Shown here: piece by piece, positions 33,780 to 43,560 of the stretch
How positions within the stretch are numbered: the first letter of the stretch is position 1
Layout: each line of letters begins with the position of its first letter
Source of the DNA: an uncultured Shinella sp.
Lineage (GTDB): Bacteria; Pseudomonadota; Alphaproteobacteria; Rhizobiales; Rhizobiaceae
DNA: 50,693 bases
Reading direction: 5' to 3'
Assembly: GCF_946479415.1 (NCBI RefSeq)
Contig: NZ_CAMLFY010000018.1
Coordinates: 1 to 50,693 of the forward strand
Program-made: the position numbers and the translations under genes
The notes under the pieces: generated by a model
Told to the model about the DNA's origin: nothing
Seen by the model: the letters and a program-made list of their open reading frames with translations, nothing else
The model's database searches: none

Positions 33780-34205
33780 ATGCCACAGAACGTCGTCGTC
33801 CTCGTCGGACGCATTCTTCTTTCCCTCATGTTCCTCACCGCCGGCTTCCCCAAGCTGATCGATCCCTCGGGCACCGCCGGCATGATCGCCGGTGCAGGCC
33901 TCCCGGCCTCGACGGCCCTCGCTTACGTCGCCGGCATTTTCGAAGTCGTCGCCGGCCTCTTCATTCTCGTCGGTTTCCAGACGAAGATCGCCTCCTATCT
34001 GCTCGCTGCCTTCTGCGTGTTCACCGCGCTCGTCTTCCACAGCGGTGCGATCAACGTTCCGGACTTCCCGGAAGGCGCAAACGGCCTGCTCACCGTCTTC
34101 AACGGCCTGATGATGTGGAAGAACATCACGATCGCCGGCGGCTTCCTCGTTCTCGCCGCCTTCGGCCCGGGCTCCATCTCGGTCGACGCCCGCCGCGGCG
34201 CCTGA
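33780..34205 (+). CDS. DoxX-family membrane protein
   Basis: A 141-residue inner-membrane protein with four hydrophobic helices: near residues 5-22 ([18 protein letters not shown]), 45-65, 70-88 and 115-132. The start [20 protein letters not shown] is the DoxX/DoxD hallmark. Family members are linked to quinone redox chemistry and stress, with little biochemistry known. ATG 33780 follows CAGGAG. Confidence 0.9.
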   Translation: MPQNVVVLVGRILLSLMFLTAGFPKLIDPSGTAGMIAGAGLPASTALAYVAGIFEVVAGLFILVGFQTKIASYLLAAFCVFTALVFHSGAINVPDFPEGANGLLTVFNGLMMWKNITIAGGFLVLAAFGPGSISVDARRGA

Positions 34206-34231
34206 GCCAACGGCAAAATCTGGTCCTCCAG

Positions 34232-34262
34232 AAACCCTCTCCGGCCTCCGGGGAGGGTTTTT
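34232..34262 (+). terminator. intrinsic terminator of doxX
   Basis: An 11-bp stem (AAACCCTCTCC / GGGGAGGGTTT, one G-T pair) with a 7-base loop and T5. Confidence 0.9.
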
Positions 34263-34335
34263 CGTTGCGCGAACGCTGGAAAGCCGCGGCTCTTGCTGCT
34301 ATGCGCACGAGGACAAAATCATGCGGGAGATGCCG

Positions 34336-35034
34336 ATGTTTTCCAATTCCTTTCCGGACAGAGACGTGATGGCGGAGCTGATGGCCCGCATGCTGTGGGA
34401 GATCAAGGCGGTGCATTTCCGCCCCGAGGAACCCTACAAGCTCGCCTCCGGCATGGCCTCCCCGGTCTATATGGATTGCCGCAAGCTGCTCTCCTATCCG
34501 CGCATCCGCTCGGCCATCATGGATTTCGCCGCCGCCACGCTGACCCGCAATGTCGGCTTCGAGCGCATCGACGTGATCGCCGGCGGCGAGACGGCCGGCA
34601 TTCCCTTCGCGGCCCTGCTTGCCGACCGCCTCAGCCTGCCGATGGTCTATGTGCGCAAGAAGCCGAAAGGCCATGGCCGCAACGCGCAGATCGAAGGCGT
34701 GATGCCCGAAGGCGCGCGCGTGCTGGTCATCGAGGATCTCGTGACCGTCGGCGGCTCGATGTTCACCTTCATCGACGCCATTCGTGCCGCCGGCGGTGTC
34801 GTGGATCACGGCATGTCGCTGTTCTACTACGGCATCTTCAAGGAAGCCGAAGCCCGCTATGCCAATGGCGGCGTGAAACTGCACCACATCGCCACCTGGC
34901 GGGATGTGCTGGCCGTCGCGCGCGCCGAAAAGCTGTTCGATGACGCGACGCTCGCCTCCGTCGAGGCCTTTTTCGATGCGCCGCTCGTCTGGTCTGCCGC
35001 CCATGGTGGCGTGGCGGAACTGCCCACGTCGTAA
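34336..35034 (+). CDS. pyrE: orotate phosphoribosyltransferase
   Basis: A 232-residue enzyme joining orotate to PRPP to give OMP in pyrimidine synthesis. Key parts are [20 protein letters not shown] near the N-terminus, [27 protein letters not shown] with the catalytic loop Lys residues, and the PRPP-binding motif [14 protein letters not shown]. The rhizobial long form ends in AHGGVAEL. I use ATG 34336 (MFSNSF), which has GGGAG upstream and equals the usual rhizobial start; ATG 34321 with GAGGA upstream is also possible. Confidence 0.95.
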   Translation: MFSNSFPDRDVMAELMARMLWEIKAVHFRPEEPYKLASGMASPVYMDCRKLLSYPRIRSAIMDFAAATLTRNVGFERIDVIAGGETAGIPFAALLADRLSLPMVYVRKKPKGHGRNAQIEGVMPEGARVLVIEDLVTVGGSMFTFIDAIRAAGGVVDHGMSLFYYGIFKEAEARYANGGVKLHHIATWRDVLAVARAEKLFDDATLASVEAFFDAPLVWSAAHGGVAELPTS

Positions 35035-35063
35035 AAACCTCTGGTGCTTTTGATCATGATCGA

Positions 35064-35077
35064 TTAAATCGATTGAA
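35064..35077. promoter_or_regulatory. LacI-type operator candidate upstream of the PfkB sugar kinase
   Basis: TTAAATCGATTGAA is a near-perfect palindrome centred on CG (one mismatch), 20 bases before the kinase ATG and overlapping the untranslated leader. The 11-base core TTAAATCGATT recurs at 38882 upstream of pgi. Confidence 0.55.
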
Positions 35078-35097
35078 ATTCGATGGGAGGATTCCGG

Positions 35098-36027
35098 ATG
35101 ATCCTGTGTTGTGGTGAAGCGCTGATCGACATGCTGCCGCGGACGACGACGCTCGGCGAAGATGCCTATGCGCCCTATGCCGGCGGGGCGATCTTCAACA
35201 CGGCGATCGCGCTCGGCCGCCTCGGTGTTCCCACGGGCTTCTTCACCGGCCTTTCCGACGACATGATGGGCGACATCCTGCGCAAGACGCTGGCCGAAAG
35301 CGGCGTCGACTACAGCTATTGCGCAACCCTGTCGCGCCTGACCACCGTCGCCTTCGTCAAGCTGGTCAACGGTCACGCGACCTATGCCTTCTACGACGAG
35401 GGCACCGCCGGCCGCATGATCACCGAGGCCGAGCTTCCGGATCTCGACGATGATTGCGAGGCGCTGCATTTCGGCGCGATCAGCCTCATTCCCGAGCCCT
35501 GCGGCTCGACCTACGAGGCGCTTCTGAAGCGCGAGCACGACAAGCGCGTCATCTCGCTCGACCCGAACATCCGCCCCGGCTTCATCAAGGACAAGGATGC
35601 GCATATGGCCCGCATCCGCCGGATGGCTGCGATGGCCGATATCGTCAAGTTCTCCGATGAGGATCTCGCCTGGTTCGGCCTTGAGGGCGATGAGGATGCG
35701 CTCGCCCGCCACTGGCTGCACCACGGCGCCAAGCTCGTCGTCGTCACGCGCGGCGCGGAAGGCGCGGTCGGCTACACCGCCGCGCACAAGGTCACGGTGC
35801 CGAGCGAGCGCGTGACCGTCGTCGATACGGTCGGCGCCGGCGATACGTTCGATGCCGGCGTGCTGGCCTCGCTGAAAATGCAGAACCTGCTCACCAAACA
35901 GCAGGTGGCAGCGCTCTCGGAAGACCAGATCGCCAAGGTGCTGGCACTCGGCGCCAAAGCCGCCGCCGTCACCGTCTCCCGCGCCGGCGCCAACCCGCCT
36001 TGGGCGAAGGAAATCGGGCTGGCGTAA
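35098..36027 (+). CDS. PfkB-family carbohydrate kinase, probably fructokinase
   Basis: A 309-residue sugar kinase. The N-terminus MILCCGEALIDMLP is typical of fructokinases; PfkB signature 1 is around YAGGAIFNTAIALGRLG, and signature 2 is DTVGAGDTFDAGVL with the catalytic Asp. The lid region GTAGRMITEAELP and KFSDEDLAWF fit the same group. It would make fructose 6-phosphate, linking with pgi encoded about 2 kb away. ATG 35098 has GGGAGGA upstream, ruling out the upstream ATG. An operator-like palindrome precedes it. Confidence 0.85.
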   Translation: MILCCGEALIDMLPRTTTLGEDAYAPYAGGAIFNTAIALGRLGVPTGFFTGLSDDMMGDILRKTLAESGVDYSYCATLSRLTTVAFVKLVNGHATYAFYDEGTAGRMITEAELPDLDDDCEALHFGAISLIPEPCGSTYEALLKREHDKRVISLDPNIRPGFIKDKDAHMARIRRMAAMADIVKFSDEDLAWFGLEGDEDALARHWLHHGAKLVVVTRGAEGAVGYTAAHKVTVPSERVTVVDTVGAGDTFDAGVLASLKMQNLLTKQQVAALSEDQIAKVLALGAKAAAVTVSRAGANPPWAKEIGLA

Positions 36028-36078
36028 GCCAGTCCTCCTCCTTCATTCGCCTGTCATCGCCGTATGGTCAAAGGGGCC

Positions 36079-37164
36079 ATGCTCGATCACACCGCACAAG
36101 ATTCACTCGCCCCGGCCCGTCCTGACGGACAGGCGCCGACCATTCTCGTCGTCACGGATGCCTGGCGCCCGCAGTTGAACGGTGTGGTGCACACGCTGGA
36201 AGAGCTTGCCCGCTCCATGGCGGAGGAGGGGATCGAGGTCATCTTCCTGACGCCGGAAAAGTTCGCGACGGTGCCGCTGCCGTCCTATCCGGAAATCCGG
36301 CTCGCCCTGACCTCGAAGCGCCAGGTGCTGGCCGAGATCGAGGCGATCGCGCCCGACTATATCCATATCGCCACCGAAGGGCCGCTCGGCATGGCGGCGC
36401 GGCGTGCCTGCCTGCAGCGCCGGCTGCCCTTCACGACGGCCTATCACACGCGTTTTCCCGAATTCATCAGCGCGCGCCTGCCGATCCCGGAGAGCTGGAG
36501 CTACTGGTGGCTGCGCCGCTTCCACAATTCCGGCCAGGGCATGATGGTGGCGACGAAATCGCTGGGCGCGGAAATGGCAGCGCGCGGTTTTACCCGGATC
36601 AAGCGCTGGTCGCGCGGCGTCGACACGAAGCAGTTCGATCCCGCGAAACGCCGCGATCTTGGCCTGCCGCGGCCGATCTTCCTCAATGTCGGCCGCGTGG
36701 CGGTGGAAAAAAACCTGCCGGCCTTTCTGGCGCTCGATCTGCCGGGCAGCAAGGTCGTCGTCGGCGACGGTCCCGATCTCGCCATGCTGCGCCAGCGCTA
36801 CCCGGATGTGCATTTCCTCGGCCGCAAGACCGGTGAGGACCTGGCATCGATCTACGCCTCGGCCGACGTCTTCGTCTTCCCGAGCCGGACGGACACGTTT
36901 GGCAATGTCATGCTGGAGGCCTTGGCGAGCGGCGTGCCCGTCGCCGCCTTCCCGGTGACGGCGCCGCGCGACGTGCTGGGGGAGGCCGGGGCCTTGTCGG
37001 AGGACCTGCGGGAGGCCGCCCTTGCCGCACTCGACATCCCGAAGGACGTCGCTCTTGGCCGTGCGGCCACCTATAGCTGGCGTGCTTGCGCTCTCGAATT
37101 TCTAAGCAATCTGACCCGCGTGCCGCGCGATGCTTTTGCGGCACGCCGTCTCAGCCTGCGCTAG
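36079..37164 (+). CDS. glycosyltransferase family 4 protein
   Basis: A 361-residue GT-B-fold glycosyltransferase. The N-terminal part has TDAWRPQLNGVVHTLEELAR, the GT4 acceptor-side Gly loop, and the C-terminal part has FLNVGRVAVEKNLPAFL and the donor-binding motif VFPSRTDTFGNVMLEALASG (E-x7-E pattern). It is close to the plant and rhizobial sulfoquinovosyl/glycolipid glycosyltransferase group, so a membrane glycolipid is a plausible product. I start at ATG 36079, which follows AAAGGGG; ATG 36064 is possible. It runs tail to tail with pgi, with two bases between stop codons and no terminator. Confidence 0.85.
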   Translation: MLDHTAQDSLAPARPDGQAPTILVVTDAWRPQLNGVVHTLEELARSMAEEGIEVIFLTPEKFATVPLPSYPEIRLALTSKRQVLAEIEAIAPDYIHIATEGPLGMAARRACLQRRLPFTTAYHTRFPEFISARLPIPESWSYWWLRRFHNSGQGMMVATKSLGAEMAARGFTRIKRWSRGVDTKQFDPAKRRDLGLPRPIFLNVGRVAVEKNLPAFLALDLPGSKVVVGDGPDLAMLRQRYPDVHFLGRKTGEDLASIYASADVFVFPSRTDTFGNVMLEALASGVPVAAFPVTAPRDVLGEAGALSEDLREAALAALDIPKDVALGRAATYSWRACALEFLSNLTRVPRDAFAARRLSLR

Positions 37165-37166
37165 GC

Positions 37167-38792
37167 TTAGTTTGCAGCCTTCAGCAGCGCGGCAACCAGG
37201 CCGGCCGTCGAGCTGTCGTGGCCGGCGGCGCTTTCCTTGCCTTCGACAACTGGCAGCAGGCCCGTTGCCAGCTCCTTGCCGAGCTCGACGCCCCACTGGT
37301 CGAAGGAATTGATGTTGAACAGCGCGCCTTCGACGAAGACGCGGTGCTCATAGAGCGCGATCAGACGGCCGAGCGCGAAGGGCGCCAGGCTGTCATGCAC
37401 CATGGTGATCGACGGACGGTTGCCGTCGAAGACGCGGTGCGGCGCGATCTTGTCGGCCTTCGCCTCGTCCATGCCCTTGGAGGTGAGCTGGGCCTTCGCT
37501 TCTTCCAACGTGCGGCCCTTCATCAGGGCTTCCGACTGCGCCAGGCAATTGGCGATGAGCAGCTGATGCTGGTGGCGGAGGTTTTTCTCGTGGCCGTTGG
37601 CCGCGATCATGAATTCCGTCGGGATGACCGAGGTGCCCTGGTGGATGAGCTGGTAGAAGGCGTGCTGGCCGTTGGTGCCAGGTTCGCCCCAGACGACCGG
37701 GCCGGTCTTGCAGGCGACGGGCTTGGAATCCATCGTCACGGACTTGCCGTTGGATTCCATGTCGAGCTGCTGCAGATAGGCCGGGAAGCGCGACAGGCGC
37801 TGGTCATAGGGCAGGATGGCGCGCGACGGGTAGTTCAGCACGTTGCGGTGATAGAAGCCGATGAGGCCGAGCAGCACCGGGATATTCTCGCGGATCGGCG
37901 CCTCGCGGAAATGGGTGTCGATGGCGTGGCCGCCGGCCAGGAATTCGCCGAAATTCTCCTTGCCGATGGCGATCATCAGCGGCAGGCCGATGGCAGACCA
38001 GATCGAATAGCGCCCACCAACCCAGTCCCAGAAGCCGAAGACGCGTTCCGCACCGATGCCGAAGGCCGAGACCTTGTCGAGTGCTGTGGAGACCGCGCAG
38101 AAATGGCTGCCGACGGCGGCGTCACCCAGCGTGTCGGCGATGAACTTGCGCGCCGTTGCGGCATTGGTCATCGTCTCGATGGTCGTGAAGGTCTTCGAGG
38201 CGACGATGAAGAGGGTGGTTTCGGCCTCGAGCGTCTTCAGCGTATCGGCGATATGCGCGCCGTCGATGTTGGAGACGAAGTGCAGGCGCGGGCCGTCATG
38301 ATAGGGCGCGAGCGCCAGCGTTGCCATGACGGGGCCGAGATCGGAGCCGCCGATGCCGATATTGACGACGTCGGTGATCTTCTTGCCGGTCGCCCCCTTC
38401 AGCGCGCCGGAGCGGATGCCGTCGGAGAAGACGCCCATGGCGTCGAGCACGGCGTTGACGTCAGGCATGACGTCCTTGCCGTCGACGAGGACCGGCGTGT
38501 TGGAGCGGTTGCGCAATGCGGTGTGCAGCACGGCGCGCTCTTCGGTGATGTTGATGATCTCGCCTGAAAACATCGCATCGCGCTTCTTCTCGACGCCGGC
38601 CTCTTTGGCGAGCGCTTCCAGCGCGTCGAGCACGGCGTCGTTTACCGCGCATTTGGAATAGTCGAAGAGGAAATCGCCAAGCGTGGTGCTGTAACGGCTA
38701 AACCGGTCGGGATCGGCCGCAAAGGCCGCCCTTATGTCTGTGGCGTTGGTGTCGCGGACGATGGATTTCAGCTTTTCGACAAGCGCGTTCAT
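37167..38792 (-). CDS. pgi: glucose-6-phosphate isomerase
   Basis: A 541-residue cytoplasmic enzyme interconverting glucose 6-phosphate and fructose 6-phosphate. PGI signature 1 is [14 protein letters not shown], signature 2 is [18 protein letters not shown], and the catalytic Glu is in [12 protein letters not shown]. The phosphate-binding [10 protein letters not shown] and [10 protein letters not shown] are intact, and length is normal. ATG 38792 follows AAGGGAAG. The gap to fadD upstream is 127 bases and contains the TTAAATCGATTTA palindrome, pointing to its own regulated promoter. Confidence 0.97.
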   Translation of the reverse strand: MNALVEKLKSIVRDTNATDIRAAFAADPDRFSRYSTTLGDFLFDYSKCAVNDAVLDALEALAKEAGVEKKRDAMFSGEIINITEERAVLHTALRNRSNTPVLVDGKDVMPDVNAVLDAMGVFSDGIRSGALKGATGKKITDVVNIGIGGSDLGPVMATLALAPYHDGPRLHFVSNIDGAHIADTLKTLEAETTLFIVASKTFTTIETMTNAATARKFIADTLGDAAVGSHFCAVSTALDKVSAFGIGAERVFGFWDWVGGRYSIWSAIGLPLMIAIGKENFGEFLAGGHAIDTHFREAPIRENIPVLLGLIGFYHRNVLNYPSRAILPYDQRLSRFPAYLQQLDMESNGKSVTMDSKPVACKTGPVVWGEPGTNGQHAFYQLIHQGTSVIPTEFMIAANGHEKNLRHQHQLLIANCLAQSEALMKGRTLEEAKAQLTSKGMDEAKADKIAPHRVFDGNRPSITMVHDSLAPFALGRLIALYEHRVFVEGALFNINSFDQWGVELGKELATGLLPVVEGKESAAGHDSSTAGLVAALLKAAN

Positions 38793-38881
38793 CGGCGTCT
38801 TCCCTTGCTTTGGACGATGCCGCTAGCTAGTCGCTTTGGCACCGTCAAATCAAGACCGAAAACGCGCCCGGGACGAAAAAA

Positions 38882-38895
38882 TTAAATCGATTTAG
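38882..38895. promoter_or_regulatory. LacI-type operator candidate upstream of pgi
   Basis: TTAAATCGATTTAG includes the perfect 12-base palindrome TAAATCGATTTA, about 90 bases before the pgi start; it shares its 11-base core with the site upstream of the PfkB kinase. Confidence 0.55.
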
Positions 38896-38919
38896 AGGCG
38901 GTTATGCCGGGGGCTGCGC

Positions 38920-40620
38920 TCAGCCCCGGAGATCCTTGCGCAATATCTTGCCGACATTGGATTTCGGCAGTTCGGTGCGGAACTCGATGAAGCGCGGGCG
39001 CTTGTAATTGGTGAGGTTGGCCGCGCAATGGGCCTTCACGTCGGCCTCCGTCAGGCCTGCATCCTTCTTCACCACGAAGAGCTTCACCGCCTCGCCGGAA
39101 TGCTCATCCGGCACGCCGATCGCCGCGCATTCGAGAACGCCTGCAAGCGACATCGCCACCTCTTCCACCTCGTTCGGGAAGACATTGAAGCCGGAAACCA
39201 GGATCATGTCCTTCTTGCGGTCGACGATCTTGGTGAAACCATCCGGCGTCATGAAGCCGATATCGCCGGAGCGGAAGAAACCATCCGGCGTCATCACCTT
39301 GGCCGTCTCGTCCGGCCGCTGCCAGTAGCCGGCCATGACCTGCGGCCCGCGAATGCAGATTTCGCCGATACCACCCAGGGCGAGCGTGTTGCCGTCGTCG
39401 TCACGGATCGCAATCTCGGTGGAGGGAAGCGGCAGGCCGATCGTGCCGGTGAATTCCGCCCGGTCGAACCGGTTGGCGGTCGCCACCGGCGAGGTTTCCG
39501 AGAGGCCGTAGCCCTCGATGATGGCGCAGCCCGTCGTCTTCTGCCAGCGTTCGGCAACCGGCCGCTGCACCGCCATGCCGCCGCCGAGCGTCAAAAGCAG
39601 ATCGGAGAGATCGAGCTTGGCAAAGTCCGAATTGTTCATCAGCGCGTTGAACAGCGTGTTGAGGCCGGGGAAAATATGGACGCGATATTTGCCCAATTCC
39701 TTGACGAAGGCGGGAATATCGCGCGGATTGGCGATCAATACGTTATGGCCGCCAAGCGCGATGCCCATCAATCCGTTCACCGTCAAGGCGAAGATATGGT
39801 AGAGCGGCAGTGCGCAGATGAAGACGAGCTGGTCCGGCCGCTTCTTCAAATGGAAGATCGGCTCGATCCACAGCCTGATCTGCTCCATGTTGGACAGGAG
39901 GTTGGCATGCGTCAGCGTCGCGCCCTTGGAAACGCCCGTCGTGCCGCCGGTATATTGCAGAAAGGCGGTGTCGCCGGGGGCAACGGCGACCGGCTTCAGC
40001 GTGCCGTGCGCGCCCTCGGCCATCACCTGCTTGAACGGGATGTGATCCGGCAGAGACCATGCCGGCACGAGCTTCTTCACCTTGCGCACGACGAGATTGA
40101 CGATCAGCCCCTTGAGGCCGAGCATGTCGCCCATCGTGGTGACGACGACGTGCTTGACGGAGGTGCGCGCGACGACCTGCGCCACCGTACTTGCGAAATT
40201 CTCCAGCACGAACAGCGCCTTGGCGCCGGCATCCTTCAGCTGGTGCTCCAGTTCGCGCGGCGTATAGAGCGGATTGACATTCACCACGACCAGACCGGCG
40301 CGCAGGATACCGAAGATGATGACCGGGTTCTGCAGGATGTTCGGCATCATCACGGCGACGCGATCGCCCTTTTCGAGCCCCTTGGCCTGAAGCCAGACGG
40401 CGATCCTCTTCGAGGCGGCCTCGAAATCGCGGAAACTCAGCGTCTTGCCCATGCTGGTAAAGGCGGGGCGGGCGGCATATTGCGCGCAGCAGCTTTCGAC
40501 CAGCGCGCCGATGGAGGGATGCGCCAATGGCGCGATGTCGCCGGCCATGCCATCCGGATAGTTGGCAAGCCAGAAGCGGCCGGTCGGCTCGGTGGAAGGT
40601 GCCTCAATGGTGGCCGTCAT
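38920..40620 (-). CDS. fadD: long-chain acyl-CoA synthetase (AMP-forming)
   Basis: A 566-residue fatty acid activating enzyme: fatty acid + ATP + CoA to acyl-CoA. Motifs in order: AMP-binding P-loop YTGGTTGVSKGA, EGYGLSETSPV, the Asp/Arg region FRSGDIGFMTPDGFTKIVDR with RKKDMILVSGFNVFP, and the catalytic Lys near the end in LPKSNVGKILRKDLRG. This matches FadD. ATG 40620 (MTATIE) follows AAGGAGGAG. A TTGACGT palindrome lies about 125 bases upstream and recurs by the nitronate monooxygenase gene. Confidence 0.94.
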   Translation of the reverse strand: MTATIEAPSTEPTGRFWLANYPDGMAGDIAPLAHPSIGALVESCCAQYAARPAFTSMGKTLSFRDFEAASKRIAVWLQAKGLEKGDRVAVMMPNILQNPVIIFGILRAGLVVVNVNPLYTPRELEHQLKDAGAKALFVLENFASTVAQVVARTSVKHVVVTTMGDMLGLKGLIVNLVVRKVKKLVPAWSLPDHIPFKQVMAEGAHGTLKPVAVAPGDTAFLQYTGGTTGVSKGATLTHANLLSNMEQIRLWIEPIFHLKKRPDQLVFICALPLYHIFALTVNGLMGIALGGHNVLIANPRDIPAFVKELGKYRVHIFPGLNTLFNALMNNSDFAKLDLSDLLLTLGGGMAVQRPVAERWQKTTGCAIIEGYGLSETSPVATANRFDRAEFTGTIGLPLPSTEIAIRDDDGNTLALGGIGEICIRGPQVMAGYWQRPDETAKVMTPDGFFRSGDIGFMTPDGFTKIVDRKKDMILVSGFNVFPNEVEEVAMSLAGVLECAAIGVPDEHSGEAVKLFVVKKDAGLTEADVKAHCAANLTNYKRPRFIEFRTELPKSNVGKILRKDLRG

Positions 40621-40744
40621 GCGTGCTCTCCTCCTTGGGCGCGGGCATCGTCCGTCCCGCCGGCACCGAACAGTCCTCCAACCATTCGACGCGGACAAGA
40701 TGATGCTTTTGTCGGGCGCCATCAAGGACTATCGCTATCTTACA

Positions 40745-40760
40745 TTGACGTAAACGTCAA
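40745..40760. promoter_or_regulatory. palindrome TTGACGTAAACGTCAA upstream of fadD
   Basis: TTGACGT and ACGTCAA are perfect inverted 7-mers separated by AA. It resembles the boxes of MerR/TetR-type regulators of fatty-acid and branched-chain amino acid breakdown in alphaproteobacteria (recalled). Confidence 0.55.
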
Positions 40761-40787
40761 CCGCGTCTCGTGGTCCACATGGTTACA

Positions 40788-41852
40788 TTAGGAAGGCATC
40801 ACGGCCTCAGTTCGACACTCTAATTTAGACAAAATCTCATCGAGGTGAGCGTCGATGGAGAAGGGATAAAATATATGACGATCGGCGTCGCTTATGGACA
40901 AACGGCCATCCGAGAATTTATCGAGACTGAAGGCTAGCGCCTCCTTTAGACTTTCTGCAGAAAGCTGAAATCGAATACAAACGTCATCGGACAGAACCTC
41001 GGATGCGCGCACTGTATTCGGAAATATTACCGGTGTTCCGCAAAGAACCGATTCCGGCCCGACCAATCCGAAGGGCTCATATGTCGATGCAAGGATCGTT
41101 GCATCCGCTGCCGCATAGAGCCGAGGCATATCCTGGCGCAATCCAAGGCTGATCGTGTCGGGATGTTTGATCTTCTTCTTCCCTGCTATCGCAAGAAGAA
41201 TCTTCCCGCGAAATGCGTCCATCGACTCAAGAATAAGATCCAATCCTTTGCGTTGATGGTCATTGGAGGGGAATAGCAAAAGCATCCTGTCGCCGACGCC
41301 CAATTCATTGCGCGTTTTCTCCCGCTCCACTCTTGATGCCAATGAAAAGAAACTTGTATCGACTGGCGGATAGAGCAAGCTGGCATCAGCGCCGTAATGT
41401 CTTTTGATTTCTTCCTGCGTTTCCTCGGAATGAGCGATTACGGCATGTGCCGAATTAAAAAGAATATTTTCGTTGCGAATGGTGCGCCGGTCAAAGAATC
41501 CCGGTTTTTTCCCCTTGCGGGCGAGGTGCTCGATGTGAGTTCCTCCGGCGATTGCTATATCCACGGCATCAGGAACTCTGGAAACGCTTATAGTTGGAAA
41601 ATCTCTTCGGCATTTCGACACGGCGATCGATTCAAAGATCATATTGTTCAATTTTGCGAAGGGAGTCTTGTCGCGCAAAAGCACAAGCTCGACATTGCCG
41701 GGGAATTCGCCAACCCATCGAAATCGTCGGCAAACGACACGCAAAGGGATTGAGCGCCGACTGCACGCTCGAATAATATCCGCCACGTACCGTTCAGTAC
41801 CTCCACCCTTGCCGATGGTATGAAATATAAGGTTCAATCCTTTTATCGTCAT
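40788..41852 (-). CDS. glycosyltransferase family 4 protein, base composition unlike neighbours
   Basis: A 354-residue GT-B glycosyltransferase. The N-terminus LIFHTIGKGGGTERYVADII is the GT4/RfaG-type glycine loop; the donor site is LLLFPSNDHQRKGLDLILE and ILASTYEPFGLVGPESVLCG (E-x7-E). It probably adds a sugar to lipopolysaccharide core or another surface glycan. Its DNA is visibly AT-richer than that on either side, with codons such as ATA, TTA and AGA that neighbours avoid, which suggests transfer. I start at ATG 41852; no good ribosome site is seen there, and ATG 41939 would give a longer N-terminus. Confidence 0.83.
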   Translation of the reverse strand: MTIKGLNLIFHTIGKGGGTERYVADIIRACSRRSIPLRVVCRRFRWVGEFPGNVELVLLRDKTPFAKLNNMIFESIAVSKCRRDFPTISVSRVPDAVDIAIAGGTHIEHLARKGKKPGFFDRRTIRNENILFNSAHAVIAHSEETQEEIKRHYGADASLLYPPVDTSFFSLASRVEREKTRNELGVGDRMLLLFPSNDHQRKGLDLILESMDAFRGKILLAIAGKKKIKHPDTISLGLRQDMPRLYAAADATILASTYEPFGLVGPESVLCGTPVIFPNTVRASEVLSDDVCIRFQLSAESLKEALAFSLDKFSDGRLSISDADRHIFYPFSIDAHLDEILSKLECRTEAVMPS

Positions 41853-41995
41853 AAGAGGCAGGAATAGAGGAGGCGCGTGCGGAGACGCAAGGGCAACGGA
41901 AATGCGCTCGCCCAAAAAAAGCGCGTATATGTTTAACATTCATGGGGTACACCTTATCTAGGGGTCCCGGCCGGACGCCGGAGATATCGGAGTGC

Positions 41996-43192
41996 ATGAG
42001 TTTGCTGCATCAGGAACATCGCAGAAGTGAGCCCAGGTTTCTCGGCGCCGCGCGCGCGAGCGGGGCGGCACTCATTTCGCCGATCTCGGCGGCGCGCTGG
42101 CTCCTGGTGCTCGTCGTCTTCGCCGGCATCTATTTCTTCCACGGCTTCGTCGTGCCGGTGCTGGCGGCGCTCGTCATCGCCTTTGCCAGCTGGCCGCTCT
42201 ATTCGCGCCTCCTGGCGCAGGTGAACGGCAACCGCACGCTCGCCGCTTCCATCGCCATCCTGCTCATCCTCGCCTTCATCATCGGCCCGATCGTCATCGC
42301 CTCCACCTATGCCCTGCATGAGGTGCGCGACTGGATCGGCTGGGGTGTGGAGATGAACCGCACCGGCGCGCCGACGCCGGAATGGATCCGCGTGCTGCCG
42401 GTTATCGGCGGCTGGCTCGACATGCAGTGGACGCGCTTCCTCGATCATCCTGGCGCCATCGGCGAGCTGACGCAGGTCGTCAGCGGCGCCAATATCGGCA
42501 ATATCTACCGTGTGGCGCTGGCCGCCGGCGGCAAGGCCTTCAACCTGCTGCTCGCCGCGCTCTTCATGCTGATCGCACTGTTCTTCATATATCGCGACGG
42601 CCAGTCCTTCGCCGGCCAGGTGGACCGCCTCGGCGAGCGCATCCTGCCGATGCGCTGGGAGCGCATTTCCCGCATCGTGCCGGCCACCATCAGCTCCACC
42701 GTCACGGGTATGACGCTGATCGCCATCGGCGAGGGCATCGTGCTCGGCGTCGCCTACTGGATTGCCGGCGTTCCCTCGGCCGTCACGCTCGGCGTCATCA
42801 CCGGCATCATGGCGCTGTTTCCAGGCGGTGCGCCGCTCTCCTTCACGCTGGTCTCGGTCTATCTCGTCTCCAGCGGTTCGCCGGTCGCCGGCCTCGCCCT
42901 CTTCGTCTGGGGCTCCGTCGAACTCTTCATCGTCGACAAGACCTTGCGGCCCCGCCTCGTCGGCGGTCCGATCAAGCTGCCCTTCCTGCCCACCTTCTTC
43001 GGCCTTATCGGCGGGGTGAAGACCATGGGCTTCCTGGGACTTTTCATCGGCCCGGTCCTGATGGCGCTGCTCGTCGCCATCTGGCGCGAATGGATCCGTG
43101 AAGTGGAAGCGACCGATCCGCCGTCGCCGATCATTCTCGATCCCCATGCGGAACTGCCTGCACGCTCCGAGCCGGAGCGCGATGCCGGCTGA
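41996..43192 (+). CDS. AI-2E family transporter
   Basis: A 398-residue inner-membrane protein with about seven to eight hydrophobic helices; the first pair is at residues about 34-72 (LLVLVVFAGIYFFHGFVVPVLAA). The conserved AI-2E C-terminal motifs are GVPSAVTLGVITGIMALFPGGAPL, VDKTLRPRLVGGPIKLPFLP and FFGLIGGVKTMGFLGLFIGPV. Despite the name, most members have no proven role with autoinducer-2; some export small solutes or antiport Na+/H+. ATG 41996 has CGGAG just upstream; the frame is open earlier. Confidence 0.9.
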   Translation: MSLLHQEHRRSEPRFLGAARASGAALISPISAARWLLVLVVFAGIYFFHGFVVPVLAALVIAFASWPLYSRLLAQVNGNRTLAASIAILLILAFIIGPIVIASTYALHEVRDWIGWGVEMNRTGAPTPEWIRVLPVIGGWLDMQWTRFLDHPGAIGELTQVVSGANIGNIYRVALAAGGKAFNLLLAALFMLIALFFIYRDGQSFAGQVDRLGERILPMRWERISRIVPATISSTVTGMTLIAIGEGIVLGVAYWIAGVPSAVTLGVITGIMALFPGGAPLSFTLVSVYLVSSGSPVAGLALFVWGSVELFIVDKTLRPRLVGGPIKLPFLPTFFGLIGGVKTMGFLGLFIGPVLMALLVAIWREWIREVEATDPPSPIILDPHAELPARSEPERDAG

Positions 43193-43311
43193 GGCGGCTG
43201 GCGAAATACCGCTAAATTAGCGATCTCGCTCGGCCGCAAATGCTTGCAAAAGCGGGCGATGCGGCCCTAGTGTTTCCCCGCGCATTTCGCGCGACTTGAG
43301 GGGAAAACATC

Positions 43312-43548
43312 ATGACATCCGCCAGACGGACAGCGCTTGCCGCGCTCGTCCTCACGACTGCTTTTGCAGCCTCCCACACTTCGGCGCTTGCCTGGGGCTG
43401 CATCGCCGTTTCGGAAGAGGGCAGCTACGGCTACAGCTACAGCTATGACTACGAGGCCGACGCGCGCGAAAAGGCGCTGACGGAGTGCGCCAACCGCACG
43501 ACCGAGGAATCCGTGTGCGAAATCACGGAATGCGACGAAAACGACTGA
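43312..43548 (+). CDS. small secreted DUF4189-like protein
   Basis: A 78-residue exported protein: signal peptide about 1-27 (ending SALA-WG), then WGCIAVSEEGSYGYSYSYDY and EADAREKALTECA with further cysteines in SVCEITEC. The W-G-x-IAV, YGYSYxYDxEADAxxxAxxEC pattern is the DUF4189 signature. Four cysteines could form two disulfides. GAGGGGAAAA precedes the ATG. Confidence 0.8.
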   Translation: MTSARRTALAALVLTTAFAASHTSALAWGCIAVSEEGSYGYSYSYDYEADAREKALTECANRTTEESVCEITECDEND

Positions 43549-43560
43549 CAATCCACGATC

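Noticed and set aside
39028..40791. 587-residue plus-strand frame antisense to fadD
   Set aside because: The fadD motifs fix the coding strand; the frame product is His/Arg/Asp-rich without domains.
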